64,000 bases of DNA from Phallus indusiatus (taxonomy: Eukaryota > Basidiomycota > Agaricomycetes > Phallales > Phallaceae). The DNA is taken from NCBI GenBank assembly GCA_027605045.1, contig JAQFWX010000004.1:3048683-3112682 (forward strand), given 5' to 3'. The notes under the pieces are model-generated. The model was given only the letters and a program-made list of their open reading frames with translations, was not told the DNA's origin and searched no databases. Positions 11,323-24,962 of the stretch are shown one piece after another (positions within the stretch are counted from its first letter, which is position 1; the number at the start of each line of letters is the position of its first letter). A program made the position numbers and the translations under genes.

Positions 11323-12476
11323 AGTATGGTACGGTACGGCATACGATGTGCATAGTGTTTAGATCGCCCTCTACCGTATACCAACCTTGGGCAAATTATC
11401 CACCCACGTAATTTTGTTTAGATCACCCCCGCTCCGAATGTTCATATCTTCCTCTGGAAGTCTTACTAGATACTAATATTATTTCATTTGGTTATTCTAC
11501 CATAAAGTAAGCTAAGATGAGTTTCGTAATTGGTCAAAATTTCAAAAACTACCCCCACCCTACTATGAGTGCCATGTAGAAAAAGGAGAGTTATTAACCA
11601 TTTGTCTACTCACATAGCTAGGTTGACGGAGCTTCTCGACACTCTAGTATATTGTCAGAATCAGGGGATGGTCATGCTCAGAAATTGGCTCATATTAGCA
11701 TATATACAAACGCATTGCCGGTAGTGCCATTGGAGAATCTCATCAGACACTGAGGCAGTACTTGCAAATAGGATACAGCCTGAAGGCGTCAGGTATAATT
11801 ATCTTTTGACTGATTGAGGATGACGCTCATGGGCTTGAAGTAGAAGAATACCTTTGTGTCAAGTTTGACCGTTATAATTGGCAAGTGAAACCCTTACGAA
11901 CTGAATTAATCGGTGACTCCGGGAACCAAGGTAGTGTGTCGTCTTTCAATATTTCTCCGCTCTCATACATTCTTGTGCACTGAGGCTGACTAGCTGAGCC
12001 AGCTACCCCCTCTTCACCACATCGAAGTTCTCCTCATGATGTATGAGCAGTGTATGACGATAGCCTTGTTATGCTTGAGCGCAGACTTGATGGCGGCGTC
12101 ATCGAAGAGCAAGACATTTTAAAGGGGTTGGTTTGGTCTTGTGAAGAGCAGCTTGTTGCGGATACCTGTAATTCCCAAGTACGAGTAATTTAATACGAAT
12201 CTATGACTCGGATCCTCGGCCCCTCGCTTCACAAACCTTCTTGTGACAATTAGACCATGAGACATCTTTAAAAGGTTTGACAGCAATAAAAAGATATGTT
12301 CGGCTACAAAGGTTATATCTGCAACATGTCTGCCAAAGTGCTCAGTAGTGTTCACTAGCACCAAGTACCCGCGTAAGCCCTACTAGTCGGAACGCATTAG
12401 TCACGCATTGTCACGGTACCATACGCGTCAGCATTCTCCAAATAATTCACCTTCCTCCATCTCCTAGTCTATCACG
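11323..12476. other. Intergenic region, no gene seen
   Basis: This 1.15-kb interval between CYC1 and RPN10 has only short frames without recognisable domains or consistent splicing. The last 60 bp act as RPN10 leader/promoter and contain the octamer at 12422-12429. Confidence 0.55.
12422..12429 (+). promoter_or_regulatory. TACGCGTC motif upstream of RPN10
   Basis: The octamer ends 47 bp before the RPN10 start codon and is followed by AGC, so the shared core with the SCL1 site is TACGCGTCA. Role inferred from its recurrence at three proteasome genes. Confidence 0.45.
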
Positions 12477-13771
12477 ATGCCTTTGGAAGCAACAATAATG
12501 ATATTGGACAACTCAGAGTTCATGCGCAACGGAGATTATCCTCCAACGCGATTCGAAGCGCAGTCTGATGCGGTCACCACTATCACTCGCTCCAAAATCG
12601 ATTCAAATCCTGAAAATACCGTTGGTGTCATGACTGCTGCCGGTAAAGGGTACGTCCTAGAGAAGCTATACTTTTTTCCAATGGTCAGCTCACATGATCT
12701 CATCCAGGCCACAAGTGCTTGTCACACATACCAAAGAACTCGGACAGGTCATCGGTGGCTTGCACACAACCGCACAGCAGATAACTGGCGAATCAGATAT
12801 CCCTACCGCTCTAAACATTGCTCAACTAGCACTCAAACATCGGGAAAATAAGAATCTGCGGCAACGTATTATTTTATTTGTCGGGTCACCACTTAAAGCC
12901 GGGGTAGACGAAAAGACACTCGTCAGGCTTGCGAAGAAGCTGAAGAAGAACAACGTAGCTGTCGATATTGTATTATTTGGAGATGATGAAGGTAGAGATA
13001 TGAATGAGCCATTGCTCAAAGCATTCGTCGATAATGTCGTCAGTGGTGATAACAGGTATACTTTTATTTTATTTTTTGGTCCCAAAACTCGCTCAATGTC
13101 TCTATATGAAGTCACTTCATATCTATTCCACCTGGTACAACTATGATTTCAGACGCGGTAATATCATCTGCTATCCTTCGTGAAGATTTGCCTGCGGGGA
13201 TGAGCGAAGATGCAGCGATGAGATCCGGTGCGGGTGCTGCTGGTGCCGGCGGAAGTGGTGGTTTCGAATTCGATGTGGATCCATCACTGGACCCCGAACT
13301 TGCAATGGTGATTTCCCTACGCACAATACTTATGCCCATGGTTTAACAAACGCTTATTTTTCATAGGCCCTTCGAATGTCTTTGGAGGAAGAACGAGCGC
13401 GTCAAGCAGCCGCTGCGGCAGCATCATCCTCGAATGCCCAAGCCTCGTCGTCTACTCTTCCTACCATTCCGGAATCAGCAACATCACAAACAGAGACAAC
13501 TATAACAACGACCATCCCATCTGCAGATGCAGTTGTAAGTTCATCAGCACCAGCACCAGCCGTGGCGGTGGTTGACGATGATGACGAAGAAACAATGCTT
13601 GCACGTGCTCTAGCCTTGTCCCGCGAGGACAACAATATACCTTCTGAAGATGTTGAAATGGGTGATAATGATGATTTATCCGAGGAAGATGCTATTGCAG
13701 CTGCGATTGCTATGAGCCTTGAACAGGATGGAAACGCAGATCAAAACAATCATCCTGGCTCAAAGAAGTGA
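12477..13771 (+). CDS. RPN10: 26S proteasome ubiquitin receptor Rpn10 (PSMD4)
   Basis: Rpn10 bridges lid and base of the 19S particle and captures polyubiquitin chains. The start at 12477 gives MPLEATIMILDNSEFMRNGD, the beginning of a vWA domain that continues through IILFVGSPLKAGVDEKTLVR and AVDIVLFGDDEGRD. Exon joins give NSHFISIPPGTTMISDAV. After a Gly/Ala-rich hinge there are three ubiquitin-interacting-motif-like helices: ELAMALRMSLEEER (split by an intron near 13306-13364), TMLARALALSRED and AIAAAIAMSLEQDG. Budding yeast has one UIM and animals two, so three would be a lineage feature; the middle one is acidic-ALALS type and plausible. The linker is Ser/Thr/Ala-rich low complexity. The protein ends HPGSKK at 13771. 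Confidence 0.94.
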
Positions 13772-14030
13772 TGATTGTATTTAGGTAGATATGCCAAATA
13801 TATAGCCCAAAAAAGAATGAATAATTATACAAACCCCTTTCGTGTCCCTTTTATGAATTTGGCAACAGAAAATTCCAAGCCAAGGTTTATATGTGTATAT
13901 GTACGTGCCACACATCCAATTAAATATGTACCAGTTTGATTATATCGATCGTACAGCAGCAGCGGAAAAAAAAAAGCCTCAACCTTGCGGGAGAAATGAG
14001 AAAATTAGGTATGGTAAATGAATTATGGCA

Positions 14031-15253
14031 TCATGCATCCTGGTGACCATTTTCTACTTGTCCAACCTCATTCCAAGGACCAGCGTCAGAGAGTGAGCAT
14101 CCACCAACACACTGACAGACTCCACCCAAATCTTTAGGCAGATTCTCCGCGGGAATTTGGCCAAGCAAAACCTTCTTATAATCTTTCCCAAGAATGTCAA
14201 TCTTGGAGACGGTGACCTCGTCCAACCACGGTTTGATCAAGCTCCACACAGTGGAGAACAAATACGGCGCATTGATGATATAAAATTTACCCATGGTTTC
14301 CGGATAATAGTCTTGCCCAATTTTAGCGGCGGCGCTGACGTAGTCCTTTACTCTGTAAAACTGTCCTAATCCGACGTTCTCAAGATCGAGTACGGTGCAG
14401 GACGTTTCGACGGGATGTCCAACAAGGGCGGCACAAGCTGGATATCGATATCTGATCATTTTCTCGTACTCTTGTACGAGGTGTTTAAGCATGCGGTCCT
14501 GAGTTGTGATGCCGTATAAAGCCTTGACATCAAGCTTGCCCAGTCGTTCGATATACACTGGACGACCGTCCTGAAAATTATTGTAAGACTTAGCATATAT
14601 ACCAATCGAGCAATTCCAGTGTCGACGTACTTTATCCGTCTTATGATAAAATTGCGGGTAGTATTTATCTACACTTTCTCTCTCGGAATAGTCAAAGCTA
14701 CACAAGCGCAATTAGTTTTTTCCTAAAGACAAGGAAGCAGATGTGCACCGGCTAATACACACTTTGCAATATCGTCTACGCCGAACTCTTTCCGCCATTT
14801 CTCAGCAGCCTGGAGCATTACCTTTGTTTTTGCGAGATCAAAACGACGTGCTCTGAGGAAACGAAGAAGAGTGGCGTCATCGTGTCGTTCCGCGTCGAAC
14901 CAACCTGGGAGAAAAAGAGAGGATATGTCAGCATTGAGGCTGTTAAACTGCACACGACATGCGATGCACTCTTATCCGACGTAGCAATCAAATGTCTCAA
15001 CAAACAATGACATCCACAGAACGCAAAAAAAAGACACCAGTCGACACGACAGGGCTCAATAGCAAAACCATAGAAACAAAGCAAAAAGCAAAAACTAGTG
15101 CTCACCTTCTGCTTGCATTTCAGTTTTAAGTTTCTGCAGAGTATGCTGCTGGATAACCGATAAATTTCCTACTCTTCCGGGAGGAGGTTGATACGATGAC
15201 TCTGCGACGTTTTCTGCATTAGTCGAGCTGGTTTCTTGTGGGGTAGAGGCCAT
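14031..15253 (-). CDS. SEC14: Sec14-type phosphatidylinositol/phosphatidylcholine transfer protein
   Basis: Sec14 proteins exchange PI and PC and sustain Golgi lipid signalling and secretion. The start at 15253 gives [20 protein letters not shown], then [20 protein letters not shown]. The CRAL-TRIO N domain has [20 protein letters not shown]. The CRAL-TRIO lipid-binding domain follows: [60 protein letters not shown] and [20 protein letters not shown], then [11 protein letters not shown]. The order and spacing match Sec14 itself closely. About four exons give roughly 300-330 residues. The gene lies tail to tail with RPN10 (about 260 bp) and downstream of the scaffold gene in the same direction. 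Confidence 0.92.
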
Positions 15254-15688
15254 TATGATGAGACGAAATTAGTTGTTTGCCTGCTGGAGGCGAATTGGGC
15301 TTGGTCTAATGAATTGTTCTAGTGAACAGAGAGTGGGCTGGGTTGTCTGGCTTGGCTGCGAATTTCTATCGACAAGATCGATGAAAAGAGTGGTTGGTGT
15401 TAGATAGGATGAATTTAGAACAGTTGATAGAGGTCAATTGGTGGAAACAACTGAAGCGGTGAGGTCGATGTGAAGTCACACAAAAGATCTGATGAGGTCA
15501 CACAATCAATTAATCAGTGGTGTTGTGGACTGTCAGACAGTCAGTTGAGAGGGCGGCGTGATAGGTCCAAGGAAACAAATATTTAATATTTAGTATGCAG
15601 TGTGCATTATTGATGTCAAAAAAAAAATACAACCAAAGACAAGAGAGACAGGTATACTTTAAAGAAGGAGAAATATTAAATATATAGA
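15254..15688. other. Intergenic region, promoter of SEC14
   Basis: The 435-bp gap between the SEC14 start and the stop of the upstream scaffold gene has no supported frame. It contains several TCA/TGA-rich short repeats (for example gtcacacaaaag and gtcacacaatca near 15475-15510) but nothing I can name. Confidence 0.5.
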
Positions 15689-18600
15689 TTATCTGATCAT
15701 CGATCGTTCAGGCGTACGAGCTGAATGAGGATAAAGCAGTGAAAGAGCTTGATCCAATTGCTGCAGTTCACGAAAGAAAATTGAGTATTTGTACTATGAG
15801 CAAAATAAACAAAAAAACCACTCACGGAATCCATATCATCGAGCTGTTTTACCGTTCCAGCATACATCTCTCTGATACGAGGATGAAGTTCTTCAAGATT
15901 AATAGTCGGCCCGAATAATCCATCAACATAGTCCGGTGTCTGAGGTCGTAGGCTGGAGGCACCCCAGTTGACACCCGCATTAAGCTCAATGACAGTGATC
16001 ATATTCGCTATTTCCAAATCGTCCTTCACGACAACCGGACTTCGTCTTCCGCCCAAAGATGGTCCGTTACGTGTGGGACGACTCGACGCCATAGACGGTC
16101 CACCATGTTGTGTAACAGTCGTTGCGGGAGTCGACGCCGTAGATACAGGAGTCATAACTTCGTTTGTCGAGTTGGAGCCCTCGTCAGAGTGCAAAGAGCC
16201 TGTTGAGGGTTGTTTTTTGTTCCGTGGGCTGTCATTGTTATTCTTAGCAGCCGAAGGTGGTCGAATCGGAGTGGTTCGCCCTGTGGTACTGTTAGCTCCC
16301 GCAGGTGTTCCCGTCCGAGAGCTCGATTGAACATCCGAAAATTGTTGCTGTCGTTGTGCCAGAGAGCTAGGCATAGTTGGACTGGTAGGCGATCCTCCAG
16401 CAACTTCTTGAACGTCGATTGAATAAGCAGACGAGACACTACCACGATGCGATTGCATTGCAGCAGGCGATAAACCGTTGCCCGTGACCAGCTGTTCAAG
16501 CATTCGGCTCTGCTGTTCTTGGGCTTGAGCCCTTGCGGCTACAACCGCTGCCCTCGAGTCCTTGATACGGCTAAGCAGCCTGTCAAGATTATCGCCCAGA
16601 CCTTCCTGGCGAACAACTCCTTCAAGCCAGTCGTCTTTCTTCTGCTGCTGCGAGTATTGTGTATACCCAACCTGTTTGCCCTTGCCTGCTCGCCTTTCCT
16701 CTTCCACAATGTCGCTGATATCATATATTTCTCCATCCTGCACGTACGAGTACCGCATCTTATCGCTAGAGGCATCAAGAGCGGTACTTCTTAATATCGC
16801 ATTTCCGGGAAGCACCACGTCCACACCACGTTCTGAATTTGTCTGAGCACTTAATATCGCACGCTGTTTCTCGAGCGATACTAGTCTTTGAGCAGCGATA
16901 AGCTCTTGACGAGAAAGAGTGGTTGGCGAAACAGCGCCCTTGGAGGGCGGATGGGCATGTCCATTCATATTTTCTTCTCCGCTACCTTGGGTATTGGAAT
17001 GGGACATGACAGTCTGCTCGACGTTGACACTATCCTTATGAGGCGACTGATGCTTCTTCTGAAGCGCATAGTCATCGAGAGGTGTAGGTTTTGACTTGCC
17101 AGTGTTCCGAAGCCCAATCGCACGACGTAATATAAATATAGGATCATCAGGACGTATATCTTCAGCAGCATTAAGAAGAAAAGCAGAGTCGGCAGATCGC
17201 CTTTTCTCCCCTGAGCGACGATCGATAGAACGAAAAATAGGGGGGCGAGCAAAAGCGTCGATTACTTTACTTGACGGGTGGAGTTGCCGTTCTGGAGTTT
17301 ATGAGACTCTTCATCAGTAAAGGTAAAGGGATAAAAAGTCAGGCACATACCTTGGGAATCAACCATAGCAGCCAATCCATACCGAACTCGTGCTAAACTA
17401 ACACGTTTGGCAAGCTTATCTTCCACCTCGTCACCTCCATCAACTACACCTTCAGCGATACCAAAACGTTCCAAAGCAAGCTCGATCACTTCCGCAACGG
17501 TGGTATTTTTAGGGAAATGTAAGATCTTCCGACGTTGACTTTGTGAGACATTACTGTTCGGAATCGTAGCGCTAGGAGCTCTATCTCGAAGAGAACTTTT
17601 AGGTACAATCGCTTCCGTTTGAGGATCGAAGATCATCTCATCTGGGAGGTCGTCAGGGAATATATATACTTGGACAGCGAAGCGAACGGAGGGGGAGTTG
17701 AATCTTTCTGGAGTGACGCTTGTTCCGCTGGCAGTTGTAACCGTTAGCAATGGAGTAGCCGATCCATCCTCGTCGTCCATCGACATGCGCAACATGGTGT
17801 CTTCTTCTTTATTAAGATTATACAACGTATTCATATCTTCATTGGAAGAACGACGATTGAGATAGAATTTGACGGCAGAATCATCCGTAAAATCGTTCAT
17901 GCTCAGTTTCTTAATTGCAGGATGCAATGACAGATTACTCGAGACCGAACTGATACTCCCAACACTACTCCGCTTAACCTTTGGAAGCTCCATTTCCGCC
18001 GCCTCGACGAGACTCTCAAAAACGCCAAGTGGCCTTTGATCGGGAAGCAAGATCGCGGACTGCCCCTCAATTTGTTTGATTTCCAAGAAATAATCCGCAT
18101 CATTCTCGGCAGCGGGCAAGCGGAAACGCTGCTTGGCTTGTTTGACAAGATCAGCTGCTGTCGTAGAGGCATTAAGGAGCACAGTTTTGAAAGTTGCTTC
18201 AGTATGCAGATTTTCACCGGCGAATACACGGATAACGCTAAGCTCGGGAAGAGGACCATGGCCGTCGAGGCCATTTGGCGATATGATAAGTGACCCAGGT
18301 CGACCGCCTTGCGTACGGAAGCCAGGAGTAGCCAGATTGTTGTTATTATTAGCATTATTATTATTCGGCATAACGATGGAAGCTGGCTGAAGACCATGAT
18401 AGGGTCCTTCAGGCGAAGTTGAAGGTGAGCTTTTGAGATACTGATGATATAGTGCTTGTTGTTGCAAGTCGTCTTGTCGCAATCGCGATATGACAGGTGG
18501 AGAATGTGCCGGTGCAGGAGTGGACGGGGCAATGGTACTATTGGTAATATTACTGAGACCGCTGACGTTAGAACGACGAGACTCGTTCGAAATGCGTGCG

Positions 18601-20302
18601 CGATTCGATGACGACTCCGAAGTCGTCATCGAATCTTCGGAATTCCGAATATGCTCAACTGCTCCCTCGGACGACTTGTCCTTTTTATCTTTCTTCCTCC
18701 CAAATAAGCCTCCAAACATGCTCGTCTTTTTCTTCTCCTTTTCCTTCTCCTTCTTACCACCTTCCTCTTCCTGAGATGACGAAAGAGCGGGCGAATCCCT
18801 TCCCTTCCGCAGTTTACCTCCAGAACTCGACGAGCTTTTGATAGAGTCGATACTAGGCTTCTCTTTCACGAGTGTCAAGGATGAAGAATCTGATGGAGTG
18901 TCTTTCGGCTTTGATCTACGATTCAAGCTATCATCAGCTTCTTCTCTCGCTTTCCTTGCCTCTTCACGGGCGATAGATGGCGTAGCAGAAATCTTTCTCG
19001 TGTCCCCTGGGATAGCAGGATCGACGAGGACCCGGTTAATTGGAGAGGATGACAATGGAGATGCAACAGTAGGAGTTGTGACCGTTATAGATACAGGTGA
19101 TAGAGCATCAACATCCACTGCCAAGCGTTCTCTGGAGGATTGAGAGCGTAAGATAGGAGAAACACCAGTTTGTTGTTGCTGCTGCTGGGGTTGGGTTTGT
19201 TGTTGAGGTTGCTGCTGCTGAGATTGCTGTGGTTGATACTGTGGTGGATTGAGTATAGTACTAGGTTGGGATTGAGCGCCGGCGGGGTCACCAGGATAAA
19301 GGTGGGCAGGATGGTTAATCGAGTGAGGGGAATTCGCGACAGGTGATGGCGACAAGGGCGACACCAGTGGGGACAAGGGTTTTTCTGGGGCGGTTGGATC
19401 TAGAGGACCTGGTAAGATTTTCGTGCGTTCTTGCTCAACGGCTCCTTCCTCCCAGCTCATACCATCATCTGGTTCCATAATATCAGGATCGCCCGCTAGA
19501 ATTTCTTCATCGCTGGGATTATGGTCATATTCGTCTTGATAATAATCTTCATATCCGTCATCGTCTTCCTCAACGTCGCCCCAGAGGGCGGGGGGGTAGT
19601 TAAAGACTTGGGAGGTATTTGTGAAAATTACGGATTTACGATGAGGCAGTGGATTCAAAGGAGAGCCACTGTTTCCGGCTCTGATGCCGCGAATTCGATC
19701 CCGGGACGTTTGTACATTTTCCTGGAGTTCTTCTTGTGTCGCAGAAGCAAGCTAAGAAGTGAGACGAAAGGAAGGAACAGATATTAAGCATGTCGGTCTG
19801 GGTCTAGAATTTGCACAATAGAAGATAGACTCACATCGACATTGCGGTGCTTATTCAAACGTGCAAGCCGTTCGAAGGGAGTCTCAATGTTCTCAGCGGG
19901 TATATAGCCTACTTCTTGAGTGGTTAGGACACGGACTAACCACCAGTAGCTGTTGCTGTCATCCATGAGAAAAAGGCTGTCCCCCTTGACGACACTAGCT
20001 TGACCCTCAACCGTAGCGGCAAAGTTATGGAGGGAATAGACAAGGTCAAAGTCTATTGATTCATTAGGTATCGAAAGAGAGGATGAACCGTCGTCGTCCT
20101 CCATGTATTCGCCATCTCTATCCTCATTAGAAGAATCGTCGTCCATCATGGAGTGGTCTTCATCGGAACCAATGACGATGGTTTCCTGATGATGCTGGTA
20201 TCTGATTGAACTATCGCTATTATCTGTGTGTATATCATTCCGTAGGTCAAATGTATCCTGACGATGGGGTCGCCTGGGCTCTATAGCGACCTCGACTGTC
20301 AT
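15689..20302 (-). CDS. Large SH3 and Ras-association domain scaffold protein
   Basis: Four exons (20302-19835, 19751-17351, 17291-15826, 15760-15689) sum to 4407 nt, an exact 1468 codons plus stop. An acidic N-terminus precedes an SH3 domain at about residues 83-145 (DLVYSLHNFAATVEGQASVV, SNSYWWLVRVLTTQEVGYIP), ending in the fungal-specific extension RLARLNKHRNVDLASATQEE. A long low-complexity Ser/Pro/Gln region with a lysine-rich stretch follows, then a Ras-association-like ubiquitin fold (LSVIRVFAGENLHTEATFKT), a second ubiquitin-fold-like block ending in ARPPIFRSIDRRSGEKRRS, and a C-terminal region with coiled coil (DNLDRLLSRIKDSR) and conserved LNAGVNWGASSLRP. The intron 17350-17292 is decisive: it restores the frame. 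I infer a cell-polarity or Ras/Rho signalling scaffold; the SH3 resembles those of fungal tip-polarity proteins (Tea4/Bud14 type) but I do not claim orthology. Confidence 0.85.
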
Positions 20303-20752
20303 TTTGGGAAGAAACGTAGAGAAGTGAGAACAAAATGATTAGAGTTGATTCGGAAAGAGATAGGTATAAAATCCGAGAAAAAGAAAGAAAGAGAGGGTGG
20401 AAGAAATTATGGAAGGGTATCGCTAGTCTGTCGCTATTTCCTTGCAACAGAAGGAAGGAAACGAGTTTAGTTTGGAAGCCTCTTGGGCGTCTAGCCCAGA
20501 TTGGATAAGCCATGGAAATCTCCGATGACGAGCGCTTCAGCTTGAACTCGAGTGGCTCCTCCCATCAGAATCCCAAACATAATTTCGCACTTCGGGGACA
20601 GCTCGTATGACATCTGTGGCTACACGGGCAATGGCAAAAAGCAGATGGTACATGGTACATAGGGGAAAGTAAAGAATTTGTCCATTTTGTTATATTTTAC
20701 ATTCACGAATCTAATCTATGTATCGCCACATGAAGAGAATCAGTCACTTGAA
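20303..20752. other. Intergenic region, promoter of scaffold gene
   Basis: This 450-bp space separates the scaffold start (20302) from the stop of the GMC oxidase (20753). No gene is seen. Confidence 0.5.
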
Positions 20753-23143
<2,391 letters not shown>

Positions 23144-24355
23144 CTTTGTGAACTTCTGGGGCTCTAGCTTGAAGTTTCAGAAAACTCTAAGAGCAACATA
23201 TATATACACATATCTGACTAACAAACGACGAATCAGGACTAGTGCTCTAGTTGTGTTTGTAAACATTTTTTCCAAAACGATGTGAATTGCAAATCTGTCA
23301 ATACCTGAATTACCTGGCTCGGAAGCTATATCATTATCACAATAAGAAAGAAAGAAGGATGAGCAACCATATCAAGCCTTATTTTCACGGTTCCATACCT
23401 GAGTTGGACACATGTGGCTTCAAGGTCCATCAGCACATCAATTTTCGGTCAGGGCTTCAGTTTCAGGCGGGACATTCCTCAGGAGTCGGAATGACTGTCT
23501 CAACAGCTAAACTAATAAACGAAAAATGGATAGCGTGAAAAAGAGGTTACAGGTATTGCGTGAGTCAATTGGCACTTATGTACATAACTGTTGTTCAACC
23601 ACACACTGCCATTTGAATGTGGTTTTCAAGCCACGTGTCGCAGCTGTTTTACTCTGACTAGCTTTTTTTCTGGTGTTTTGCTATTCGTCAAGAAAATTCC
23701 AGCATATACGGCTTTTGCCGGAAGTTTGTCCAAAATTTCGTTCCGGACTTTGCAATCGAGGAGTGTTTGTGCAAATTTAGCCAAAATTATGTCTGAGATT
23801 CGAACTAACGAACTTAAACCCTTCATGAGGGTGAATACCAACTCTACCCCTGCACCACAGAATCCCTGATGTTGAAAGTAAGGACCGTCGGCCGCATGAC
23901 CTGGATTCTCTGAAAAAAATGCCAAAACGAAAACCGGCATATTTTCAAAATCACCCAAAAATGTCCAAAAAAAAACCAGCAACAGGGTCAAAATTTCCAG
24001 TTTCCTTGTTAAATCAAACATCCAGGCTCTACCTTTATTGGTAGAAGCCCTAGAACTATCCGCGTTCTAAGGGTCGTGTAGTGCATGTTCCCTTGAAATA
24101 TGATGACCGACCGACACAAGTTACCGGCTTGGCGAGTACCGTTTTATCAACTCAAGGAAATTCGTAGGAAGTCAGTCTTCGTTCTTCTGAGGCGGGGGTT
24201 TGATAAGAAGATGAGAATAACCCGGAATCTCCGTGAAACAATAAACGTTTCCTCATATTTCAATCAGTGAAATTCAAAAGCGGATTTAAAAATAGCTATA
24301 AGTGTCAATTTCTTCAGCCTGTCACTTGAAATGACTCTTTTAAGACACGTTGAAC
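23144..24355. other. Intergenic region, no supported gene
   Basis: This 1.2-kb interval contains an open frame of 131 codons on the minus strand (23626-24021) with hydrophobic N-terminal half but no recognised domain, no plausible splicing partners, and homopolymer-rich stretches (aaaaaaaaacc). It is more likely noncoding. TATATATACACATA at about 23198-23210 may belong to the GMC oxidase promoter. Confidence 0.4.
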
Positions 24356-24962
24356 TCAAACAGTGTTGGGGCAAGCACCCGTATTAGGTTTGACTGCAAA
24401 GGAGAAGGTACCCCCCACAACATTCCCAAGTCCTCCCTAGTATACGGAACAAGTAAGTCAAAGAAACTGAATGAGGACGGGAAGAAGCTATTTACCGTTG
24501 TGCATTCATCCATAATAGTCGACAACGTATCCTCACATCTACTCTCTGTGGGGGTTCCGACCGTAGTTGCAAAATTACTTGCGGTGAAATCACCTGGCAA
24601 AAGAACAGTCAGAGACCAAAATGTTGCTGATATATTGATCAATTGAACAAACATCGAACTCCCCCGGCGACATTAAAGCATCGGCTCCCAGTATCGCCCC
24701 CGGAAAACTATTGAAAACATTTTCAGGAAAAGTACCCGATATATAAATGAGTACTCTCACAGAAAGGTCTGAAACGGTTTCACAAAATGTAGAGACAAAA
24801 GACTCGCATGAAGTTGTCGTCCCGCCATCGAAACAGGTGAAGTCAATATCAAGTTGGGCATACACCGAGGCAACTGGCAATAAGAGCTGCAAAGCCTAAG
24901 TGAAGTATATGAGATATAGGGTTTATAATGAGTATAGCTGATCATACGCGAAGAAAATGCAT
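24356..24962 (-). CDS. Small secreted Y3-like glycan-binding protein
   Basis: Splicing five short exons gives a small cysteine-rich secreted protein. Exon 1 (24962-24948) encodes MHFLR; a 52-nt intron joins it to ALQLLLPVASVYAQ, a signal peptide. The mature part begins LDIDFTCFDGG, then CESFVSTFCETVSDLS, FSGGDTGSRCFNVAGGVRC joined to DFTASNF, RCEDTLSTIMDECTT and GGLGNVVGGTFSFAVKPNTG, ending ACPNTV at 24356. There are eight cysteines in the mature part, enough for four disulfides, and about 115 residues. The order SRCFN, CDFTA, CExxL and terminal NTGAC is the pattern of the Y3 glycan-binding family known from Coprinus. Each exon boundary has GT-AG and keeps the frame, which makes the model strong though no single exon is long. 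Ligand is unknown; roles proposed for the family include binding foreign glycans. Confidence 0.75.

Noticed and set aside
17903..18532. 209-codon minus-strand frame beside the scaffold gene
   Set aside because: It overlaps the main scaffold exon on the same strand in another frame, and the scaffold frame carries the Ras-association homology.
23626..24021. 131-codon minus-strand frame with hydrophobic start
   Set aside because: No domain, no good signal cleavage site, homopolymer-rich DNA, and no splice-linked exons; treated as noncoding.
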